Positions 27,414 through 37,110 are shown, counted from the stretch's first letter. The stretch is DNA of 64,000 nt from Novosphingobium sp. Rr 2-17 (GCF_000272475.1 NZ_AKFJ01000017.1:62001-126000); one strand, 5' to 3'. Notes: generated from the sequence alone by a model not told the origin. Translations and numbers: made by a program.

Positions 27414-28589
27414 TTAGTCCTCGAATTTCGCCGGGGCAGCGCTGACGACCGTGACGGCGCCGGTCTCCACTTCGCGCACTTCCAGCGAGCGTTCGACAAG
27501 GCCGTCGCGTCCGAAGCGGAACGGGCCGTCAAGGCCGAGGAACCCACTGGAATCGACGATCTGGGCGGCGGGGAACGCCTTGCCCGGCTTCCAATCGCGC
27601 GCGACCCGCAACGTCAGCAGCACGGCGTCGTAGCCCAGCGTGGCAATGCGGAAGGGCGCCGCGCCAAATCGGTTGCGATAGCTCTTGGAAAACTGCGCAA
27701 AGCGATTGTCCGAAACGGTTGCGAACCAGGCGCCCTTGAGCGCCGGAGTCGTCGTCAATTCCCGCTCGCCGCTCCACAATTCGGTGCCGAGCAGGCGCAC
27801 CGCAGGGCGCGAGCCCCCGGTGCGGAACTGGGTGGCCGCGCGTGCCGACAAGCTGCCGCCGTCCGCGATCAGTAGCGCGCCGTAGCCATCCTTGGCCTTG
27901 ATCTTCGCGACCGCCGCCTTCAGCGAGACGGCCGAGCGATCGTAGGGTTCCATCGCCACCACCGAGCCACCGGCATCGCGCACGGCCGCCAGCAAGGCAC
28001 TGCTGGTGCGCTGGCCGTAGTCACCGCGTGGGACCAGGGCGGCAAAGGTCGTTATCCCTCGGGTGCGGGCATAAGCGACGGTGCGGGAAACGGATTCGCC
28101 AGGCAGGTTGCCCATGATGAAGACATCCCGGCTCGCCGCCGCCTGGTCGTTCGAGAACGAGATGACCGGCACCTTGGCGCCCTTGGCGACTGCCGACACG
28201 GCAGGCACGTCGTCTGCCAGCAGCGGGCCCAGGATCAGGGTGTTGCCGTCCGCGATCGCCCGCCGCGCGGCGTCGGCAGCATCGGTGGAGGTATCATACG
28301 TGGTCAGCCGCAGATCCTTGGCTGCGGTATCCATCAAGGCCATGTTGGCGGCATTGGCGATGGATTGACCGACCCCGGCGTTGCTGCCGCTGAGCGGCAC
28401 CAACAAGGCGATCCGGTGGCGCTCCTTATCGACGGGAATCGCGCTGTCGGCAGGCTTCGGCCGTGGCGGGGGAGGGGGGGCTGCGGTTGGCGCCTTTGGC
28501 ACTACCGCGCAGCCAGCGAGCAGCGCCATCGCCGCTGCGGCGAGGAAATTGCGCCGATTCTTCCGCGTAATCGCGTGAACGTCGAACAT
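27414..28589 (-). CDS. Penicillin-binding protein activator, LpoA/LppC-like lipoprotein
   Basis: The 391-residue protein starts at ATG 28589 with GGGGAGCGG upstream. The N-terminus has a lipoprotein signal (NFLAAAAMALLAGC), a proline-rich linker (APPPPPRPKP), and then a type I periplasmic-binding fold (IALLVPLSGSNAGVGQSI, LILGPLLADDV, VPVISFSND). It corresponds to the C-terminal half of E. coli LpoA, which activates PBP1A. The adjacent divergent rsmI followed by yraN and gshB is a conserved alphaproteobacterial order. Confidence 0.9.
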   Translation of the reverse strand: MFDVHAITRKNRRNFLAAAAMALLAGCAVVPKAPTAAPPPPPRPKPADSAIPVDKERHRIALLVPLSGSNAGVGQSIANAANMALMDTAAKDLRLTTYDTSTDAADAARRAIADGNTLILGPLLADDVPAVSAVAKGAKVPVISFSNDQAAASRDVFIMGNLPGESVSRTVAYARTRGITTFAALVPRGDYGQRTSSALLAAVRDAGGSVVAMEPYDRSAVSLKAAVAKIKAKDGYGALLIADGGSLSARAATQFRTGGSRPAVRLLGTELWSGERELTTTPALKGAWFATVSDNRFAQFSKSYRNRFGAAPFRIATLGYDAVLLTLRVARDWKPGKAFPAAQIVDSSGFLGLDGPFRFGRDGLVERSLEVREVETGAVTVVSAAPAKFED

Positions 28590-28629
28590 TACTTGCCGCT
28601 CCCCTGGGTCTTGGCCATGAGTCTTCTGG

Positions 28630-29457
28630 ATGGAAAAATCTCTTTCACCGGGCCTGTACATAGTCGCAACCCCCATTGGCAACCTGGGCGACATAACGAT
28701 CCGAGCGGTCGAAACGTTGCGAGGCGTGGCAGCGGTCGCATGCGAAGACACGCGCGTGACCGGGAAACTGCTGCACCACCTGGGCATCAAGCAGCGCCTG
28801 ATCCGCTATGACGACCACTCCGACGAAGCGGCGCGGGACCGGTTGCTGGCACTGATGCAGGCCGAGCCGGTGGCGCTGGTCAGCGATGCCGGGACGCCGT
28901 TGATCTCGGACCCCGGCTATCGCCTGGTCCGCACCGCGCGCGAGCAAGGCATTGCCGTCACCAGCCTGCCTGGGCCGAACGCGGCAGTGGTGGCGATGAC
29001 GCTGTCCGGCCTGCCTAATGACCGATTCCTGTTTGCCGGATTTCTGCCCAACAAGACCAAAGCGCGCGAAGATGTGCTGGCCGAACTGGCAAGCGTGCCA
29101 GCGACGCTGGTGTTCTACGAGACGGCGCCGCGCCTCGATGCGTCGCTGGCGGCGATCGCCTCGGTACTGCCGGGACGCGAAGTGGCGGTGGCGCGCGAGT
29201 TGACCAAGCGCTTCGAGGAATGCCGCACGGGATCGCCGCAGGAGCTTGCCGCTCACTACGAAGCGCATCCGCCCAAGGGGGAGATCGTTTTGCTGATCGC
29301 GCCGCCCGGTGACGAGGCCGTGGGCGAGATCGACGTCGATGCGCTGCTGCTTGCGGAGTTGGCTTACGTCAAACCCTCGCAGGCCGCCGCCGCCGTCGCG
29401 AAGGCGACGGGCCTCGATCGCAAGGGGCTGTATGCGCGGGCGATGGAACTGAAGTGA
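28630..29457 (+). CDS. rsmI: 16S rRNA (cytidine1402-2'-O)-methyltransferase
   Basis: RsmI 2'-O-methylates C1402 in the ribosomal P site. The 275-residue protein has the tetrapyrrole-methylase fold, with LYIVATPIGNLGDIT, CEDTRVTGKLLHHL, DAGTPLISDPGYRLV, LPGPNAAV and YETAPRL. Length and N-terminus fit. It is divergent from the LpoA-like gene with a 40-bp gap, and its stop overlaps yraN by GTGA. Confidence 0.96.
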   Translation: MEKSLSPGLYIVATPIGNLGDITIRAVETLRGVAAVACEDTRVTGKLLHHLGIKQRLIRYDDHSDEAARDRLLALMQAEPVALVSDAGTPLISDPGYRLVRTAREQGIAVTSLPGPNAAVVAMTLSGLPNDRFLFAGFLPNKTKAREDVLAELASVPATLVFYETAPRLDASLAAIASVLPGREVAVARELTKRFEECRTGSPQELAAHYEAHPPKGEIVLLIAPPGDEAVGEIDVDALLLAELAYVKPSQAAAAVAKATGLDRKGLYARAMELK

Positions 29458-29831
29458 CCGCCCCGCGCCTGAAAGACCCGCGCCTGAAAGCAGAGCGCGA
29501 AGGTCGGCGCGGCGAGAGGGCGGCGGCGTGGTACTTGTGGCTTACCGGTTGGCGTGTCCTCGATCGGCGGGTGAAGACGCAGCGCGGCGAGATCGATCTG
29601 ATCGCCCGCAAGGGCCGCACGCTGTGTTTCGTCGAGGTGAAATGGCGACGCACCTCCAAGGGCCTCGATACCGCGATCGACGCCTACCGCCTGCGCCGCG
29701 TGGCCGATGCCGCTGTGGCTTTGGCGGCGCGGTATGCAAAGGCGGGCGACGACGTGCGGATAGACGTGCTGTTGATGACGCCGGGCCGCTGGCCCAGGCG
29801 CATCGTCAACGCCTGGCAGCCGGACGCATAA
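29454..29831 (+). CDS. yraN: YraN family (UPF0102) nuclease-fold protein
   Basis: This encodes 125 residues from a GTG that overlaps the rsmI stop by four bases. The endonuclease-like core is visible as GRRGERAAAWYLWLTGWRVLDRRV, RGEIDLIARKGRTLCFVEVKWR (the E-I-D-L and E-V-K residues of the PD-(D/E)XK fold). Its biological role is unknown. It is coupled to rsmI. Confidence 0.93.
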   Translation: MTAPRLKDPRLKAEREGRRGERAAAWYLWLTGWRVLDRRVKTQRGEIDLIARKGRTLCFVEVKWRRTSKGLDTAIDAYRLRRVADAAVALAARYAKAGDDVRIDVLLMTPGRWPRRIVNAWQPDA

Positions 29832-29899
29832 GCTGCGGGGTAGGCTTTGGGCGGCTTTGCCGCTAGTTCCCGCCCACAGACTCACCCGAAAGGCATCTC

Positions 29900-30886
29900 A
29901 TGACCCTGCGCGTCGCCGTCCAGATGGACCCGCTTGAAACGATCAAGATCGGCGGGGATTCGAGCTTCGCGCTGATGCTGGCGGCTCAGGCGCGCGGGCA
30001 TACGCTGTTCCATTATGACGTGCGGACGCTGGCCTACGATACCGCGTCCGGCGCCGGCGGGCGGCTGACCTGCTGGGGCGCGCCGATCACGGTGCAGCGC
30101 GTCGAGGGTGCGCACTTCACGCGCGGCGAATATCGACTGATCGACCTGGTGGCCGACGTGGACGTGGTGCTGATGCGCCAAGACCCGCCGTTCGATCTGG
30201 GCTACATCACCGCCACCCATTTGCTGGAGCGGCTGGCGGGGCAAACGCTGGTGGTGAACGACCCGGCGTCGGTCCGCAACGCGCCCGAAAAGGTCTTCGT
30301 GCTCGATTATGCGCGGTTCATGCCGCCTACCTTCATTGCCCGCCGGATCGAGGACGTGAAGCGCTTTCAGCAACAGATGCTGGACGCAGGCCATCCTGGC
30401 GACCTGGTGGTCAAGCCGCTGCACGGCAATGGCGGCAAGGCGGTATTCCGCGTGCCCGCCGACGGCAGCAACCTGGGCGCGCTGGTCGAGATGTTCCAGA
30501 GCGCCTGGGTCGAACCGTTTATGGTCCAGCCCTTCCTTCCCGACGTTTCGGAAGGCGACAAGCGCATCGTCCTGGTGGACGGCGAATTCGCCGGCGCCAT
30601 CAACCGCAAGCCGGGCGAGGGCGAGTTCCGCTCCAACCTGGCGGTCGGCGGTTCCGCCGAAGCCTGCGGGCTCACTTCGGCGGAAGAGGAAATCTGCGCG
30701 GCGCTGGGGGGGGAACTCAAAGCGAGAGGGCTGGTTTTCGTCGGTATCGATGTGATTGGCGGAAAATGGCTGACGGAAATCAATGTAACTTCGCCCACCG
30801 GCATCGTCGCGATCGACCGCTTCAACGGCACCGACACCAGCGCGCTGATCTGGGACGCGATCGAGCGACGCCACCACGCGATGTGA
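29900..30886 (+). CDS. gshB: Glutathione synthetase
   Basis: GshB adds glycine to gamma-glutamylcysteine. The 328-residue ATP-grasp enzyme has MRQDPPFDLGYITATHLLE, the ATP-binding KPLHGNGGKAVFR segment, and the metal-binding end VGIDVIGGKWLTEINVTSPTG. AAAGG lies about seven bases upstream of the ATG at 29900. It closes the rsmI-yraN-gshB run. Confidence 0.96.
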   Translation: MTLRVAVQMDPLETIKIGGDSSFALMLAAQARGHTLFHYDVRTLAYDTASGAGGRLTCWGAPITVQRVEGAHFTRGEYRLIDLVADVDVVLMRQDPPFDLGYITATHLLERLAGQTLVVNDPASVRNAPEKVFVLDYARFMPPTFIARRIEDVKRFQQQMLDAGHPGDLVVKPLHGNGGKAVFRVPADGSNLGALVEMFQSAWVEPFMVQPFLPDVSEGDKRIVLVDGEFAGAINRKPGEGEFRSNLAVGGSAEACGLTSAEEEICAALGGELKARGLVFVGIDVIGGKWLTEINVTSPTGIVAIDRFNGTDTSALIWDAIERRHHAM

Positions 30887-30937
30887 TTGCGGGCGGGTGT
30901 GTGGCGGGCAGTTCCGCGCGTTTGCTCGCCCCCCTTA

Positions 30938-31021
30938 CGTCATTGCGAACGACCGAAGGTCGCGCGGCAATCCAGGGCGGCCTGAACTACCCTGGATTAC
31001 TTCGCTACGCTCGTAATGACG
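30938..31021. repeat. Dispersed repeat with CAATCCAGGG core, copy A
   Basis: The ends CGTCATTGCGA and TCGTAATGACG are near-perfect inverted repeats, and the centre has AATCCAGGG..CCCTGGATT. The same core and layout recur at 33823-33917. It lies between gshB and dedA. Confidence 0.75.
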
Positions 31022-31070
31022 AGGTGGGGGTAACTGGCTGTAGTCTTCCTGAACCAGCGATCCCCTCATC

Positions 31071-31676
31071 ATGACGGACTGGATTTACGAAGTCATCCGC
31101 CAAGGTGGCTATGGGGGCATCGTGTTCCTCATGGCGCTGGAGAACATCATTCCGCCGATCCCGTCCGAGCTTATCATGGGTCTGGGCGGTATCGCGGTGG
31201 CGCGGGGTGACATGCACTTCTGGCCGCTGCTGGGCTGGGGCACGCTGGGCACGACGATCGGCAACTACGTGCTGTTCCTTGTCGCGGACCGGCTCGGCTA
31301 CGAGCGCTTGCGTCCATTCATCGAGCGGTGGGGCCGGTGGCTGACGGTGGATTGGCAAGATGTGGACAACGCCGGACGGTTCCTGCGCAAGCACGGCCAT
31401 TGGGTGGTGTTTTTCCTGCGCTTCATGCCGATGGGGCGCTCGATTATCTCGATCCCCGCTGGCCTTGCCCACATGAAACATGGGAAGTTCCTGGCCTTCA
31501 CTGCGGCTGGCGCGGCGATCTGGAACTACCTGCTGATCTGGGGAGGCCGTTGGCTGGGCCAGACTTTGCAGGATGCCGAAAAGTGGATGGGTTGGACCGT
31601 CGTTGTCGGCGTGGTGGTGACGGTGATCTGGTACGCCTGGCGCGTCTCGCGCTGGAAGCCGCGCGAGGAAGGCTGA
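31071..31676 (+). CDS. DedA family membrane protein
   Basis: This 201-residue inner-membrane protein has the DedA signature: ALENIIPPIPSELIMGLGG near the N-terminus, the re-entrant RFLRKHGHWVVFFLRFMPMGRSIISIPAG segment with its conserved Arg residues, and about five hydrophobic stretches. DedA proteins act as undecaprenyl phosphate or phospholipid flippases and support membrane homeostasis. Its stop is two bases from the convergent xerC stop. Confidence 0.93.
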   Translation: MTDWIYEVIRQGGYGGIVFLMALENIIPPIPSELIMGLGGIAVARGDMHFWPLLGWGTLGTTIGNYVLFLVADRLGYERLRPFIERWGRWLTVDWQDVDNAGRFLRKHGHWVVFFLRFMPMGRSIISIPAGLAHMKHGKFLAFTAAGAAIWNYLLIWGGRWLGQTLQDAEKWMGWTVVVGVVVTVIWYAWRVSRWKPREEG

Positions 31677-31678
31677 CG

Positions 31679-32596
31679 TTAGCCTCGTTCCCGCGGATGG
31701 GCATCGCGGTAGACGTCGAGCAAGGTCGCGGCATCGACCCGCGTGTAAATCTGCGTCGATCCCAGCGAGGCATGGCCCAGCAGTTCCTGCAGCGATCGCA
31801 AATCCGCCCCTGCGCCCAACAGGTGGGTGGCGAAGCTATGGCGCAGCGCGTGCGGGGTCGCGGTGGCCGGCAGACCCAGCGCGATACGGGCGCGCGCCAT
31901 CGCCTTTTGCACCATGCCTTGTGACAGCGTGCCGCCCTTTGCTCCTCGGAATAAAGCCTTGCCGCGCTCTAGTGGCCATGGGCACTTGGCGAGGTAATCG
32001 TCCACGGCGGCGCGCACGACCGGGATCAGCGGCACCATGCGCTGCTTGCCGCCCTTGCCGGTAACCACCAGCGTTTCGCCCAGCGGCGCCATCGCGCCGG
32101 TGAGCGACAAAGCCTCGGCGATGCGTAACCCCGCGCCATAGATCAGTAGCAGCACCGCCCGGTCGCGCGCGCCGATCCACGGCTGCGCGGCGTCTTCCTC
32201 AACCCCGGCGGCCAGATTGACCGCCTCGTCGGGCGTGACTGGGCGCGGCAGGCCCTTCTTCACACGCGGGCCGCGCAGGCGCGGTGCGGCGGCGTCGGGA
32301 AGACCGGCCTTCGTTCGCGCAAAGGCGAGGAAGCCCTTGAGCGCTGAAAGCTCGCGCGCTGCAGAGACGTTGCCGATGCCGTCTTCCTGCCGCCGTTCCG
32401 CGAGGTGCTGGCGCAAGGCCGTGGCATCGAGCCGGGCGAGGGCGTGCCAATCGTGGGCTTGGGTCGCATCGATCAACCGGGCTGCCGTGGCGAGATAAGC
32501 CCGCACCGTATGCGGGCTGCGCCGACGCCCGAGCGAAAGGTGGTCACCCCAGGCTTCCATCAGGTCCGCCTTGGTTGCCGCCGGTGCGCCGCTCAT
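31679..32596 (-). CDS. xerC: Tyrosine recombinase XerC
   Basis: The 305-residue tyrosine recombinase has the catalytic residues Arg in GAGLRIAEAL, Lys in the beta-hairpin TGKGGKQRMVP, His-x-x-Arg in TPHALRHSFATHLL, His in LLGHASLGSTQIY and the Tyr of that last motif. Context among housekeeping genes and no adjacent phage genes support chromosome dimer resolution rather than an integrase. Its ATG directly abuts the hemW stop. Confidence 0.92.
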   Translation of the reverse strand: MSGAPAATKADLMEAWGDHLSLGRRRSPHTVRAYLATAARLIDATQAHDWHALARLDATALRQHLAERRQEDGIGNVSAARELSALKGFLAFARTKAGLPDAAAPRLRGPRVKKGLPRPVTPDEAVNLAAGVEEDAAQPWIGARDRAVLLLIYGAGLRIAEALSLTGAMAPLGETLVVTGKGGKQRMVPLIPVVRAAVDDYLAKCPWPLERGKALFRGAKGGTLSQGMVQKAMARARIALGLPATATPHALRHSFATHLLGAGADLRSLQELLGHASLGSTQIYTRVDAATLLDVYRDAHPRERG

Positions 32597-33748
32597 TCAG
32601 CCCTCGACCAAAGCCGACGGCACCAGTTCGCCAAGTAGCCCATCGAGCAGCGCCATGCCCGCTTCGGTCACGCAGATGCGCGCGCCTTCGCGAACGATCA
32701 GGCCTTGCCTGGCATAGAATTCGGCCTTGGCGGGAACGCACAAGTCGTCCGGCGCCAGGCCGAACCGCGTCGCCAGTTCCTTCAGATCAACGCCTTCGGC
32801 CAGGCGCAGGCCCATCAGCATGGCTTCTGAGGCTTGTTCATGGCGGCGCAAATCGCGGGTTTCGGCAATGCCGTGGCCATGCTCGTCCATCGCGGTGAGC
32901 CAGTTCTCCGGCTTGCGATGCCGCACCGTCGCCACCCCGCCACGCCGACCATGCGCGCCGGGGCCGATGCCGCAATAGTCCTGGTATCGCCAATAGGTCA
33001 GGTTGTGGCGGCTCTCTTCGCCGATGCGCGCGTGATTGCTGATCTCGTAGGCAGGCAGGCCAGCAGCGGCGGTGCGTTGGCGGGTCAGCGCGAACATATC
33101 GGCGCAGGCGTCTTCGTCCAGCGGCGTGAAATCGCCCTTTCGCACCATGGTCTCGAACCGCGTGCCCGGCTCGATGGTCAGTTGGTAGAGCGAGAGGTGC
33201 CCGGTGCCGAACGACAGCGCGCGGGCCAGTTCTGCATCCCAACTTTCCAGGCTCTGGCCGGGACGAGCGTAGATCAGATCGAAGCTGACGCGTTTGAAAT
33301 GCCGCTGCGCCACGTCCAGCGCGGCAAGCCCTTCGCTGGCATCATGCAACCGGCCCAGGAACCGCAGCGTCGCATTGTCCAGCGCCTGCAGCCCCAGCGA
33401 CACCCGGTTGACCCCGACTTGCGCCAGCGCCGCATAGTTAGCGGCCTCGACCGAGGAGGGATTGCCCTCCAGCGTGATTTCGATCCCCTGGGCAAAACCC
33501 CAAAGCCGTTGCGCCTCGTCCAGCAGCCGCGCCACCAGTGCGGGCGGCATCAGCGATGGAGTGCCGCCGCCAAAGAAGATCGAATGCAACGGCTCGCCAC
33601 CCGCCACCGCATGTTCGTGGCGCATGTCCGCCAGCAAACCGTCCTGCCACGCGGCCACGTCCACGCGATCGCGGACATGGCTGTTGAAGTCGCAATACGG
33701 GCACTTGGCGAGGCAGAAGGGCCAATGGATATACAAAGCGCGGGCCAT
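32597..33748 (-). CDS. hemW: HemW-like radical SAM protein
   Basis: This 383-residue radical SAM enzyme has the cluster motif CLAKCPYC near the N-terminus and the family segments FGGGTPSLM, EGNPSS, GVNRVSLGLQALD, DLIYARPGQ and HNLTYWRYQDYCGIGPGAH. HemW was long called oxygen-independent coproporphyrinogen oxidase, but it acts as a heme chaperone or transferase. It probably shares an operon with rph, rdgB and xerC. Confidence 0.93.
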   Translation of the reverse strand: MARALYIHWPFCLAKCPYCDFNSHVRDRVDVAAWQDGLLADMRHEHAVAGGEPLHSIFFGGGTPSLMPPALVARLLDEAQRLWGFAQGIEITLEGNPSSVEAANYAALAQVGVNRVSLGLQALDNATLRFLGRLHDASEGLAALDVAQRHFKRVSFDLIYARPGQSLESWDAELARALSFGTGHLSLYQLTIEPGTRFETMVRKGDFTPLDEDACADMFALTRQRTAAAGLPAYEISNHARIGEESRHNLTYWRYQDYCGIGPGAHGRRGGVATVRHRKPENWLTAMDEHGHGIAETRDLRRHEQASEAMLMGLRLAEGVDLKELATRFGLAPDDLCVPAKAEFYARQGLIVREGARICVTEAGMALLDGLLGELVPSALVEG

Positions 33749-33822
33749 CGCCGTTCAATAGCACCGTTCGGTCGGCAATGGCGCGCGGATTATTCGCGGG
33801 CCGAGCCGAGCTTCACCTCTAA

Positions 33823-33917
33823 CGTTCGTCATCGCGAGCAGCCGGAGGCTGCGCGGCAATCCAGGGTTGCTTTGCGCCGCCCTGGATTGCTTCACCCTTC
33901 GGGTTCGCACAGACGAA
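33823..33917. repeat. Dispersed repeat with CAATCCAGGG core, copy B
   Basis: It shares with copy A at 30938-31021 the segments GCGCGGCAATCCAGGG and CCCTGGATTGCTTC, and has TTCGT/ACGAA ends. It lies between rdgB and hemW, interrupting the otherwise tight minus-strand gene run. Confidence 0.75.
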
Positions 33918-33945
33918 GAGAGGGAGATACGTCGTATTCGCGGGA

Positions 33946-34590
33946 TCAGGCGTCGCCCGCTTCGCCGAACTGTTCGGCGACCAGCTTGGCCAGCGCGTTG
34001 GCGCGGTGGCTGATGGCTTGCTTCTGCTGGAACGGCAATTCGGCGTACGTCTGATCGTAGCCATCGGGCACGAACGCGGGATCGTAGCCGAAGCCCACGG
34101 TGCCGCGCGGCGGCCAGACGAAAGTGCCGGTGGCCCGGCCTTCGTAGACGGCTTCGTCGCCATCGGGCCACGCAATCGCCAGGACGCTGGTGAACCAGCA
34201 CGAGCGATCGGCATCGGGGCCGAGTTCGCACAAGAGCCCCTCGACTTTGCCCATCGCCATGTACCAGTCGCGGCCCGCAGGCCCCTCGAAATTCTGCCGC
34301 TCGGCCCAGTCGGCGGTGTAGACGCCGGGCCGTCCGCCCAGCGCCGTCACCGACAAGCCGCTGTCGTCCGCCAGCGCCGGAATCTGCGCGGCCTTAGCGG
34401 CGGCATGGGCCTTGAGCAGCGCGTTTTCGACGAAGGTGGTGCCGGTCTCCTCCGGCTCGGGCAGGCCAAGCTGCCCAGCCGACAAGCACTCGATCCCGTA
34501 AGGCGCGAGCAGCCCGGCGATCTCCTTCAGCTTGCCCGCATTGTGCGTGGCAATGACCAGGCGCTTGCCGGAGAGGCGGCGAGTGCTCAC
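33946..34590 (-). CDS. rdgB: XTP/dITP pyrophosphatase (RdgB/HAM1)
   Basis: The 214-residue enzyme removes non-canonical purine triphosphates. Motifs are [38 protein letters not shown] and [13 protein letters not shown]. The best start is a GTG at 34590 that overlaps the rph stop by four bases, giving coupled translation. A longer upstream frame is unnecessary. Confidence 0.95.
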   Translation of the reverse strand: MSTRRLSGKRLVIATHNAGKLKEIAGLLAPYGIECLSAGQLGLPEPEETGTTFVENALLKAHAAAKAAQIPALADDSGLSVTALGGRPGVYTADWAERQNFEGPAGRDWYMAMGKVEGLLCELGPDADRSCWFTSVLAIAWPDGDEAVYEGRATGTFVWPPRGTVGFGYDPAFVPDGYDQTYAELPFQQKQAISHRANALAKLVAEQFGEAGDA

Positions 34591-35303
34591 CGTCCGACCG
34601 CCTTGGCTTGCGCCGCGAAGATGCCGTCGCAACCGATGCGCGCGAGGCGCAGCAGACGCAGCAGGTTTTCCTCATCGTAAGGCGCGCCTTCGGCGGTCGC
34701 TTGCGCCTCGGCGATCAGGCCGCCTTCGATCAGCACGAAGTTGGCATCGGCATCGGCCTTGCTGTCTTCGATGTAGTCGAGGTCGAGCACGGCGGTCCCG
34801 TTGCTGATCCCGCACGAAACGGCAGCGACTTGCGCGGTGATCGGGTCTTCCTTGAGCTTGCCGTCGGCGATCAGCTTGTCGACCGCGAGGCGCAAGGCCA
34901 CCCAGGCGCCCGAGATCGACGCCGTGCGGGTGCCGCCATCGGCCTGGATCACGTCGCAATCGAGCACGATCTGGCGCTCGCCCAGCTTCTTCATGTCGAC
35001 CACGGCGCGCAAGCTACGACCGATCAGGCGCTGGATTTCCTGGGTGCGGCCCGACTGCTTGCCCTTGGCGGCCTCACGGTTGCCACGGGTATGCGTGGCG
35101 CGCGGCAGCATCGAATACTCCGCCGTTACCCAGCCTTCGCCCTTGCCGCGCAGGAACGGCGGCACCTTTTCCTCGACGCTGGCAGTCACCAGCACGCGGG
35201 TATCCCCGAACGAGATCAGGACGGAACCCTCGGCGTGCTTGGTGAAGCCGGTCTGGATATCGATAACGCGCATCTCGTCGGGTGCACGGCCGGATGGTCG
35301 CAT
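34587..35303 (-). CDS. rph: Ribonuclease PH
   Basis: RNase PH trims tRNA 3' ends phosphorolytically. The 238-residue protein has the family start [14 protein letters not shown], then [42 protein letters not shown] and [21 protein letters not shown] lies upstream of the ATG at 35303. It is divergent from hrcA. Confidence 0.97.
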   Translation of the reverse strand: MRPSGRAPDEMRVIDIQTGFTKHAEGSVLISFGDTRVLVTASVEEKVPPFLRGKGEGWVTAEYSMLPRATHTRGNREAAKGKQSGRTQEIQRLIGRSLRAVVDMKKLGERQIVLDCDVIQADGGTRTASISGAWVALRLAVDKLIADGKLKEDPITAQVAAVSCGISNGTAVLDLDYIEDSKADADANFVLIEGGLIAEAQATAEGAPYDEENLLRLLRLARIGCDGIFAAQAKAVGR

Positions 35304-35348
35304 GGGAGGTCCTTCTCGTGAATTACGCGGCCCCCTTTGCTCATAAGG

Positions 35349-35376
35349 CTTGAGGCTGCAAGCCCAGTGTCTAGAT
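35349..35376 (+). promoter_or_regulatory. Candidate sigma-32 promoter of hrcA-grpE
   Basis: CTTG (35349-35352), 17 bases, then TCTAGAT (35370-35376), matching the alphaproteobacterial heat-shock -10 CYTATNT at five of seven positions. The predicted start lies only about five bases from the hrcA ATG, so the mRNA may be nearly leaderless. No CIRCE element (GCACTC-N9-GAGTGC type) is present. Confidence 0.5.
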
Positions 35377-35387
35377 AACAAGTCATC

Positions 35388-36431
35388 ATGTCCCAAACCC
35401 CCATCACCGAATTGACGTCCCGCGCCCGCGATATCTTTCGCCTGGTGGTCGAAGGCTATCTCGAAACCGGCTCGCCGGTGGGGTCCAAGGCGCTGGCGGG
35501 GCCGGGCGGGGTGAACTTGTCGTCCGCCTCGATCCGCTCGGTGCTGGCCGATCTGGAAGTGCTGGGGCTGCTCGCCGCGCCGCACACCAGCGCCGGGCGC
35601 CTGCCGACCGAGGCGGGGCTGCGGTTGTTCGTGGATGGCATCATGCAAGTCGCCGAGCCTACCGTGGAAGAGCGCATGGCGATCGAGCGGCGGATCTCGG
35701 CCCCCGGCCCGATCGAGGCGGCGCTGGAGGCGACCAGCGCGCTGCTGTCCAGCTTGTCGTCAGGCGCAGGCGTGGTCATGGTGCCGCGCCGGGAGCCGCG
35801 CCTGATGCACTTGCAACTTGTGCATCTCAGTCCGGGGCGGGCGCTTGCGGTGCTGGTGGGCGAGGACGGCGCGGTTGAGAATCGCGTGCTCGAACTGCCG
35901 ACGATCCTGCCGCGCGGCGCGCTGGAGGAAGCGTCGAACTATATATCCTCGCATCTGGCCGGGCGTACTTTGGCGCAGGCGGCCAAAGCGATGCGCGCTG
36001 AAATCTCGTCGGGCCGCTCCGCGCTCGATGCCGCGAGCCGCGATCTGGTGGAGCGGGGACTAGCGGTGTGGAGCCAGGACGCCTCGGCGCGGCAAGTGCT
36101 GATCGTGCGCGGGCAGGCCAACCTGCTGGACGAAGCGGCGCTGTCGGACCTCGAGCGGGTGCGGTCCTTGCTCGACGATCTGGAGAACAAGCAGTCGGTC
36201 GCCGAACTTCTCGAAACCGCACGCGAGGCGCAGGCGACCCGGATCTTCATTGGATCGGAGAACCGGCTGTTCGCGCTTTCCGGCTCCTCCGTCATCGCCT
36301 CGCCCTATCGCGATCGCGAAGGAAAGGTCGTCGGCGTGGTGGGGGTTATCGGGCCAACGCGGTTGAATTATGCGCGCGTGGTCCCCATGGTGGACTTCAC
36401 TGCCCAGAGCCTGGGCAAGCTCATCGGATAG
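35388..36431 (+). CDS. hrcA: Heat-inducible transcription repressor HrcA
   Basis: HrcA represses chaperone operons through CIRCE operators. The 347-residue protein has the winged-helix region ([62 protein letters not shown]) and the C-terminal [17 protein letters not shown] motif. It lies directly upstream of grpE (19 bases). Its own promoter lacks CIRCE, so its targets are probably elsewhere, such as groESL. Confidence 0.96.
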   Translation: MSQTPITELTSRARDIFRLVVEGYLETGSPVGSKALAGPGGVNLSSASIRSVLADLEVLGLLAAPHTSAGRLPTEAGLRLFVDGIMQVAEPTVEERMAIERRISAPGPIEAALEATSALLSSLSSGAGVVMVPRREPRLMHLQLVHLSPGRALAVLVGEDGAVENRVLELPTILPRGALEEASNYISSHLAGRTLAQAAKAMRAEISSGRSALDAASRDLVERGLAVWSQDASARQVLIVRGQANLLDEAALSDLERVRSLLDDLENKQSVAELLETAREAQATRIFIGSENRLFALSGSSVIASPYRDREGKVVGVVGVIGPTRLNYARVVPMVDFTAQSLGKLIG

Positions 36432-36450
36432 CTGGAACAAGACGAGAAAA

Positions 36451-37029
36451 ATGACCGACGACACCACACAGTCGCCCGAAGAACAAACCGTTGCCGAGGA
36501 CTTCAAGGGGAAGATCGAAGACGTGCTTCCTGAAGATCAGAGCGAGGCTCCTTCCGAAGACGCCGAACTGGCCAAGCTGCGCGAAGATCTCGCCACGGCC
36601 AAGCAGGACGTCCTGTACGCCAAGGCCGAGACGCAGAACGTGCGCCGCCGCCTGGAAAAGGACATTGCGGATACCCGCGCTTATGCCGCCACCGGTTTTG
36701 CGCGCGATATCCTGTCCGTGGCCGACAACCTCAGCCGCGCGCTGTCGGTGATCCCGGCGGAACTGCGCGAGGACGAGAAGCTCAAGAACCTGATCGCCGG
36801 GCTTGATGCCACGGGGCGTGAGATCGACAAGGTGTTCGCCAGCCATGGCATCACCCGCATCGCCTCTACCGGGCTGCCGCTTGATCCCAACCAGCACCAG
36901 GCAATGCTCGAAATTCCCTCGGCCGATGCCGAGCCGGGCACGATCGTGCAGGAACTGCAGGCAGGGTACATGATCAAGGATCGCCTGCTGCGCCCGGCGA
37001 TGGTCGCTGTCGCCAAGAAGCCGGACTGA
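36451..37029 (+). CDS. grpE: Nucleotide exchange factor GrpE
   Basis: GrpE exchanges ADP for ATP on DnaK. The 192-residue protein has an acidic N-terminus, a long helix (LAKLREDLATAKQDVLYAKAETQNVRRRLEKD), FARDILSVADNLSRAL, and the C-terminal beta domain ending in ...PNQHQAM and RLLRPAMVAVAKK. It follows hrcA and is likely co-transcribed from the same promoter. Confidence 0.96.
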   Translation: MTDDTTQSPEEQTVAEDFKGKIEDVLPEDQSEAPSEDAELAKLREDLATAKQDVLYAKAETQNVRRRLEKDIADTRAYAATGFARDILSVADNLSRALSVIPAELREDEKLKNLIAGLDATGREIDKVFASHGITRIASTGLPLDPNQHQAMLEIPSADAEPGTIVQELQAGYMIKDRLLRPAMVAVAKKPD

Positions 37030-37044
37030 GTAGCCGGATTGTTT

Positions 37045-37074
37045 GGTCTGCCCGGCAAGTCGGTTGGGCAGACC
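37045..37074 (+). terminator. Hairpin after grpE
   Basis: GGTCTGCCC (37045-37053) and GGGCAGACC (37066-37074) pair perfectly across 12 bases, 15 bases after the grpE stop. No T run follows. Confidence 0.55.
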
Positions 37075-37110
37075 AGCGGGGTAAAACGGGAACTACCGAC
37101 GATCTTCATG

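Noticed and set aside
31679..32596. Phage or island integrase
   Set aside because: It is a tyrosine recombinase but lies within a conserved housekeeping run with hemW, has XerC length, and there is no att-like repeat or phage gene nearby.
35304..35387. CIRCE operator upstream of hrcA
   Set aside because: I looked for GCACTC-N9-GAGTGC in the rph/hrcA gap and found none; only a sigma-32-like promoter is present.
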